Shown piece by piece: positions 57,691 to 64,000 of a stretch of DNA of 64,000 nt (positions within the stretch are counted from its first letter, which is position 1; each line of letters begins with the position of its first letter). Origin of the DNA: Polytrichum commune (taxonomy: Eukaryota > Streptophyta > Polytrichopsida > Polytrichales > Polytrichaceae); assembly GCA_950295325.1 (NCBI GenBank), contig OX485803.1:11408001-11472000 (forward strand), written 5' to 3'. The translations under genes were made by a program, and so were the position numbers. The notes beneath the pieces were generated by a model. That model was given only the letters and a program-made list of their open reading frames with translations, searched no databases and was not told the origin of the DNA.

Positions 57691-60600
57691 AATCCACCTA
57701 AGGTTGGAATAGTACTTAGATGGGTGACCTTCTTAGCACTTGATTTATAGTGAACCCTACCACATATGATCCAACTAATTATAGCGGAGGTATCCAGGCG
57801 AACTAGATAATTTCAACCAACCATGTGGGAACCTAGGGGCTTGCCCTTGGGTGAGATAAGTGTCAGCCAGCTTGTCCGCACCCGTTCAAGGTGTTCACCT
57901 TTGGAATAAGGTAATAATCGTCCGGGGTTGTCTAATTCTCGTACTACTCATTTCGGGATTACATGTAACTTAGACCAACTAGAAACACCATACTTCATGC
58001 CAATGGCAACATCATAGTCGTCTTTCTTTCTTTCTTTCTCCAACAAAGAATGGACCCCTTGGGCCTTGTTTGAAGGGTGTGGGGCTTAGGCTACACTTAC
58101 CTCTCCTCAAAAGTTCATAATATTTATTTATTTCTACAAAACTATAGGGAACAATACTTATCCACGTGTATGATTTGTAAGCCCTATCCTCAATAAATAC
58201 CTTGTGTACATCCACATGATACCGTACATAGTACATTGAATTGCCTCGCCCAAGTGTAAAATGTTGAGAATTTGTGTATTTCATGTTTGGAGTTCATATG
58301 CACCCACTCTAAAGGATATCAAAGTTTGATGACTCAAGGATAAGTGCATTTTATCAAATCCCTTGCATTAAGCTTTAATGAGATTGTAATACTATCTTTG
58401 GAGCATGTTTGGTTTGTGGTGATGTTCAAATACTTGATGTTTATAGTAGGCAAATAAAACATGCTTCCTCCTTCAAGTACCAATTACCTTTTATAAGCAT
58501 CAAATGCACTTCAGGTCATCAATCACCATCAAAGTCAAAGTGAGTTGTACCATGAACTGCTCATGCTTATTTTGGAAACACATAAGATTTCCATGCAGAC
58601 TTTTTATTTGTTTTGGTGGTGGGGACAAATGATAGCATGAAATAGTGACCTAGGAAATAATAACGGAACCTTAATATCAAGAGGTGAACCCCTCCACTTA
58701 GTCACCATGGACAATTAAGTGTTAAACCCTTTATTGCCCCATCAAGCTCAAGGGATTTGCTCTCGAAGGGAAATAACTTTACACCTCCATCCTTCTTTAC
58801 TTGAGCAAAGAGACTATAGCGCGGTTGCAAAATAGGCATGTGCAAGTCTTGTAACATTTTGCTTTGACTTCAAAAAGACACATGCATCAAAGTGCATTTG
58901 CCGCTCGTGGAATGGCAATAAGACTTCCACAAGGAGGCAAGCCCCTTTGCTTATGGGTAGTGCCTGTTACAACTATTGACCATCATTTTGCAATATGGGC
59001 AACACTCAAACTGAACATGTTTCAAGGATAGCATTTGAGTCTAGTACTAGATACCATCTTACTTAAGCGACTTTGATGGTTTATTTCATTTTAAAAAACC
59101 CCAAATGACATAACTTTTTAAAAAGGAAAAACATGGGAAATGACAATTTCAAAAAAGGAATACAATGTTGAAATTGAATTAAGTATATGAATGAATTAGA
59201 TTTGAAACTACCGCAAAAGTAGACAATGTGGAGTCAAAGATTCACAAAGTTAGAGTGTCAGAGTGCAATAGTATGTGTGAGATAATTGTTAATATCAACA
59301 TTGTGATCAAGTTGAAGAGTTAGCAAGACTTGAGGCTTCTTTGCATTGCACTGTCTTGTGGAAGGAAAGAAAACATATTAGTCATGAAGTTGTAAAGGGA
59401 GCAATACAATTGTTATGTTATCCTAGGAGATTGGGACAAAATGGATTCTTCATAACCCAAATCAATGATAATCATCTTGAAAAAATCCATTACATATTAT
59501 ATATTGTTTTGGAGGGCAATCGAAGTGAAGGTTATGCAACTTCATGGGTGAACAATTGTAATCCTTTGACCAATCTGAAGCCAATTTGTGTGTGTGTGGG
59601 GTACAATTGGAGCATGAGAGGGTAGCCAAAGTGATAGGTATCCAAGTGAAACCATCCAATGTAAGGGTGCGTACATGGGTGGTGATGATGAATGTGATGA
59701 CAGGTTGGATGGGAAATTAATTGAATGGTGTATCTTTGACCATCTTTAGTTCGTGTTCAATCATCATTGTTTAATGCCAAGAGTTTAGATGAAAGAGCTA
59801 AGCCAACTATAATGGCATCATTCAACCTCCAATGCCAAGTTATGTTTACAATAATAAGAATTACCTTTGGTGTGCTCCTCCAAGTTGTGTCCTTCAACGC
59901 ACAAGTCTTGGGATTGGGGGGGGGGGGGGGGGCAGAGGTTATCCAATGACTTAATTACATTCAATCACACTTAATTAGTTTAAATGTGTATAGAAACTTT
60001 GTGAAAGTATAAGGTATTTACTAAAAGATTATAATATTTAACATACTAAATTTAAACCACTAATTTTAGTTCCATTTTAGAATGACAAAGACCCTTGCAA
60101 TGGCAAGTCACAAAAATCATAACCTCGGTGCTAATGAGGGTTTTATAATATTTTTGACTTCCTAGTTATTTACATGCTTTATTGGTGGTTTCTTTTTGAA
60201 ATGAAATCCCAGTCAATCGCTTATTTACTCAATGGAAGTGAACATATATATTGGATTTTGGACCTTGAAGGTGAAATGCACTCAATATGGGATTTGTGGA
60301 TAAGTGGTCTTCAAGAATGCAAGGGCAATGGTTTTTTTGAAGTCGGGCGGGCGGGCAACAGTTTTTAGTCGGGTCCAGAAAATCTAAAATTTTTGGGCGG
60401 ACGGCTGCCCCTGCCCGAATCTATCTCCCCTATAAGTTCGTTGGGGGAACTTTAACGTCCCCCCATTCCAATACCTTTTTGCAACCTACATTTGTCCAAC
60501 TATACTACGTACATAGCTCGAGGGTCGGTATCGATGTACGGGGAGTACTAAGGTTTAGATATGAGCAGTGTACATGGAGTACAAAGGTTTAATTACGAGC

Positions 60601-61244
60601 TAGCCGAATGTTTTTTGGAGATTTCCGAATGGGTTTGCAATGATTTGGATGAGGAACTGATGTAAAATCATCGAGGTTGGAAATCAACCAGTTCAAGGGA
60701 GAATAAAATGGCAATATGACCAATTGAGGCTTCATAATTTGGGATATTCACCAAGCCATTTTTTAAAAATTTTAGGCAAGTAGCCGAAGGGACTAGGGAT
60801 AGGGCGGAAATGTTACTAGGGTAATATTGTAGTCATGAATCATAAGGTCAAAAACCATGGAGGCTAATTTATGGTTGGTTCCGTTGTCACTAGGCTGATT
60901 AGGGTTTTGATGCTCTAAGTAGCCAAGGACCCTCTTTCACAAGTATAAGAAGAGTTTGAGCCCCATGGGCAAAGTACCTCACTCCTCCATTGGGATTTTC
61001 CTCTCTACCCCATTCATGCTCCAAGCTTCCGCTTCTCCTCTTCTGTTTTCAATTGATGTTTTCAAGCTCCATGTTCGGTTTCGACCTCAGTGGGTGGCTT
61101 CCATTCTTGCACCACTTGTTAATCTCGTTCAAGGATGCGTTGAATTAGGTGCTAAAATGTTGGTTTTCTCCTCATCTTTCCTTCTAGTTTTGTAATTGTG
61201 GGTAGCAATAATTATGTTGATTGGGGCCCTAGCTAGACAATTGA
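57691..61244. other. No convincing gene; G17 tract
   Basis: A 17-G run lies at 59916-59932 and a GGGC repeat at about 60345-60356. Small plus frames (59341-59625, 60956-61195) have no recognisable motif. Confidence 0.5.
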
Positions 61245-61640
61245 TCGATTGTAGGCCAAATGTTGTTGTTCGTGGATGCATGAAGGTACGAGGAACATTT
61301 ATGTTGGAATTTCATGTTGGTGGGTTGATTATAAGTTGTGGGTGCTTATGATGGTTAGGGGGGATCAAATTTGTGGTGTCAATTGTGAGTGATTCAAGGC
61401 CCAGTGGGTTCGATTTGCATCAGTGAACTTCGAGTCATTACAATGCCATTAGATTCGATTATGGAGGCAAATCAATTGCAGGCCAAGTCTTGTTGTTCAC
61501 GGATGCATGAAGGTTTGAGGAACATGTATGTTGGATTTTCATGTTGATGGGTTGATTGTAAGTTGTGGGTGCTTCTGGTGGTTTAGGGGATATAATTTGG
61601 GCGTTGGTTGCGAGTGATTTGAGGCATGGTGGGTTGGAAA
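61245..61640. repeat. Diverged tandem duplication, about 227-bp offset
   Basis: GGATGCATGAAGGT at 61274 and 61501 lie in two collinear blocks of about 165 bp sharing AGGCCAA-T-TTGTTGTTC, GGGTTGATT-TAAGTTGTGGGTGCTT and GCGAGTGAT/GTGAGTGAT. Confidence 0.75.
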
Positions 61641-62062
61641 CAAAAATTTGGAAGCTATGGTTAGAATTGCTTTGAAGGGGCCAGATGAGACCTTTGATAA
61701 TATCACTATAGAGGCAATTCCTTTGTGAGAAAATGGAACTAAGTACTACCGTAGCTTACAAGCAGCTTCCCGCATGCACCGGCGAATATTTAATTATTTT
61801 GGAAAAATGATGTTCGTCACCTCCAAAATGAATTTTTTTAAATCGATTTTTTTGAAAAATAAATACTCATAAGTTCGACTTTCATCCAGAATACTGTTCA
61901 TTTTTCATGGCCGTTTTATACAGTATGCATTAAAGACTAGTGGCTGCTCCTTCATTTAGCTTTCCCTAATGTTCACTTAACTTCCCTAATTTCATTAGGT
62001 GGCGAGTCTTATTGACAAGTTTGGTTATGGTTTAGGGTTGTGTGTGGAGAAAATGAGAGGCT
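61641..62062. other. 5' flank of the DDE transposase gene
   Basis: AT-rich; would hold the transposon's 5' part. I could not find a terminal inverted repeat because the other end lies outside the window. Confidence 0.45.
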
Positions 62063-63460
62063 ATGGCGAAGCAGAAGCTTTTAAGTAGTTTGTTTACTAC
62101 AATGAGTAAAGAAGAAATGGAGGTCAATATGGAGCGTGAGTTTGCAGCACTTAATTCGAAGTTGGAGCTGGAGAAAGCCATGAAGAAGCCTGAAGCTGAA
62201 AAGAGACATGTAGGGAGGCCCAAGAAGGAGATGGAGGTTGTTCTACTTCCAACAAAAGTGGAGACGCTTGTCAAATCATCATCAAAGTCATCAAGGAGCA
62301 GGGGAACATACATGAACTGGTTTGTGCCCTCCCTATGGGATCCTATTTTTGCAACTGTAAGCAAGCATAGGAATTTGAGGAGTGCGTTACGTTACTTGCA
62401 GCTGAAATATAGACGTCCAGGTGAAACTGTGAGTGTCTATGACAAATTAACCCCAAGCACTTTAAGAGAATGGTTCACTAGCACTGGAGAGTTGAAAGCG
62501 GGTACCAAACAATCTATTTTCAAAGAAACAGCCGCTTATACAGGGGGTGCACAACATGCTTATATCCTTGCCAATCATCCCGAATTGGAAGAGGATATCA
62601 TCACTTTACTCAAGAGCCATCGAGATGCCGGACAACCTTTGTACGCTTCATCTGCTCAAGGTATAATTAGGGGATTAATCCGCATGAGAAACCTTAATTT
62701 ACTTGACTACAACAACAAAACCGGATTTAGGGTTGGCTTGCATTGGACACGCGACTTCTTGAGAACAAACTTGAACTGGAATTTGAGAAAAGCAACAGGC
62801 GCTGCTCGAAAACTTCCAAGCGATTGGGAGCTGAAGGGTTTACAAATGGCTCAAAGGGCAACTTACTTGGTGAGAGCCCATTCAATAACTCCGGAGATGA
62901 TGGTTAACACAAATCAAACAGGAATCCACCTGGTACCAACAAGGGGGTCCAGAACTTGGGCAGAGAAAGGTACAAAACATGTTTTGGTCCATGGCATGGA
63001 GGACAAACGACAGATTACAGTCGCAGTATCCTCTGCAGCAGCATGTAACCTCCTACCATTCCAATTGATATTTACAGGAGCTACTCAAAGATGCCTACCT
63101 CGTATGAATGCTGGACGTCAACAATGTGAAGATGAAGGATGGCAGCTGACATGCACAAGTAACCATTGGAGCAATATGGAAACATGCAAGCAATTTGTAG
63201 AATGCATTCTACAACCATATAGGGAGAAACAGGTGAAGAAGATGGGTTTAGAGGAAGACTCGAAATTGATCTGGCTGTTGGATTGTTGGAGCGTCCACAT
63301 CTCAAAAGAGTTTGTAACATGGGTGAAAGTGACACATCCAAAGATCTTGCTCATTTTCGTCCCAGCAAATTGCACCAGTGTATTTCAGCCGGCAGATGTC
63401 ATTTTACAAAGACCATTTAAACACAGCTTCAGGCAGCAATTTGACAGTTACACGACATAA
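62063..63460 (+). CDS. pogo/jerky-like DDE transposase, with premature stop
   Basis: The frame codes 465 residues. GRPKK at 51-55 is an AT-hook-like DNA-binding motif; a helix-turn-helix-like region follows (about 105-250: STLREWFTS, YASSAQGIIRGLIRMRNLN, WTRDFLRTNLNW, as in CENP-B-type proteins). The DDE_1-type catalytic core then reads MVNTNQTGIHL, WLLDCWSVHISKEF and SVFQPADVILQRPFK. Asp407 and Asp445 are in place, but the first catalytic position is Asn284 (codon AAT) where the family has Asp (N-x-D-Q/E-T-G). The stop TAA at 63458-63460 falls just after the third catalytic block, while the same frame stays open downstream. This is a recent but probably inactive transposon gene. It starts at the first Met with no frame upstream. 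Confidence 0.85.
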   Translation: MAKQKLLSSLFTTMSKEEMEVNMEREFAALNSKLELEKAMKKPEAEKRHVGRPKKEMEVVLLPTKVETLVKSSSKSSRSRGTYMNWFVPSLWDPIFATVSKHRNLRSALRYLQLKYRRPGETVSVYDKLTPSTLREWFTSTGELKAGTKQSIFKETAAYTGGAQHAYILANHPELEEDIITLLKSHRDAGQPLYASSAQGIIRGLIRMRNLNLLDYNNKTGFRVGLHWTRDFLRTNLNWNLRKATGAARKLPSDWELKGLQMAQRATYLVRAHSITPEMMVNTNQTGIHLVPTRGSRTWAEKGTKHVLVHGMEDKRQITVAVSSAAACNLLPFQLIFTGATQRCLPRMNAGRQQCEDEGWQLTCTSNHWSNMETCKQFVECILQPYREKQVKKMGLEEDSKLIWLLDCWSVHISKEFVTWVKVTHPKILLIFVPANCTSVFQPADVILQRPFKHSFRQQFDSYTT

Positions 63461-64000
63461 AGTATTGAGAAGCAGATTGGCGAAAAAGAACTGAAAGATG
63501 TCAAGTTGGACACAAAGATGACCACTTTAAAGCCACATATATGCTCCTGGCTCCTGCAAGCATGGGGGTATGTGAACAAACCGAAAATGATAAGAAGAGG
63601 ATGGGAAATGTGTGGTCTGGACAGAACATTCAACCAGGTTTTTCAAACCAGCGCCATGGATGAGCACATGAAAAAATATTTGTTCAAGGATGAAGCATTT
63701 GAAGTTGAACCAGACTCAAAAGAAAATGACGAGGAAATAGATACAGACATCCCCATTGAAGCCATCATGGAACAAAGTCTACATCACGCTGCAGAAGTTG
63801 CAACAGCGAACCAACCTAAGGTCGCTTCTCTGAAAGAACTTGCACGCAAAAGGTACGTCCCTACCAATCCAAATAAACATTTTGTTTCAGGTCTGAAATG
63901 GTATGAGCTTTGGTTCTTAAGCATATTCATTAAATATTGTACCGAGGACATGCTCTACAATTCTCCGGATTTGAGGCTCAAACCCCATGTCCAACATTCG
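63461..64000 (+). pseudogene. Continuation of the DDE transposase frame after the TAA, cut by window edge
   Basis: From 63461 to 64000 all 180 codons of the same frame are open. The text is clearly coding: EKQIGEKELKDVKLDTKMTT, HICSWLLQAWGYVNKPKMI, RRGWEMCGLDRTFN and an acidic stretch DSKENDEEIDTDIP. It matches the usual C-terminal extension of jerky/pogo-type transposases. A single codon therefore separates this copy from a long uninterrupted frame. Confidence 0.8.

Overview
The window looks like nuclear DNA from a land plant with a large, repeat-rich genome. It is AT-rich, most of it is decayed repeats, and the few real genes are split by GT-AG introns. The cytosolic ribosomal protein gene has plant telo-boxes, and a heavy-metal-associated (HMA) protein with a Glu/Lys-rich tail is present. 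A non-LTR retrotransposon carrying RNase H plus a restriction-like nuclease points to a non-flowering plant (fern, lycophyte, bryophyte or conifer) rather than an angiosperm. The lineage is inference; I cannot name the species. Layout: position 1 holds the first exon of a minus-strand alpha/beta hydrolase. From 1 to 20 kb I see no other convincing gene, only repeats: two near-identical 533-bp PIF/Harbinger-like MITEs (1500-2032, 7910-8442), further TTA-flanked elements (10658-11463, 19594-19988), a CACGTG-bearing MITE (3315-3724), a 98-bp perfect palindrome (11600-11697), and four families of dispersed repeats called A-D here. From 20.7 to 24.8 kb lies the most informative part. A 5'-truncated LINE (20741-23688, minus) with a 13-bp target-site duplication encodes an unassigned domain, RNase H, a CCHC knuckle and a PD-(D/E)xK-like nuclease. 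Only about 700 bp away is a tRNA-derived SINE (24408-24771, minus) with a 20-bp duplication, and its 3' end is homologous to the LINE 3' end, including a terminal stem-loop whose sequence differs but whose position is kept. This looks like a LINE/SINE partnership. From 25 to 47 kb there are mostly unassigned repeats, plus a 594-bp inverted-repeat element with heptamer arms (28216-28809) and a possible myristoylated coiled-coil gene fragment (39746-40099, minus). From 47.6 to 54.3 kb is the genic island: a three-exon HMA protein gene (plus) and a five-exon RPS26 gene (minus), with a pogo-like transposase tail between their 3' ends. The RPS26 upstream region carries a nest of insertions (54463-56356): a MITE holding a pogo-like remnant and a second CACGTG-type element. 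The right edge (62063-64000) holds a pogo/jerky-like DDE transposase gene with a catalytic Asp-to-Asn change and a premature TAA, still open beyond it to the end of the window. The genes do not form a pathway; the window is best read as two housekeeping-type plant genes in a sea of small DNA transposons and non-LTR retroelements.
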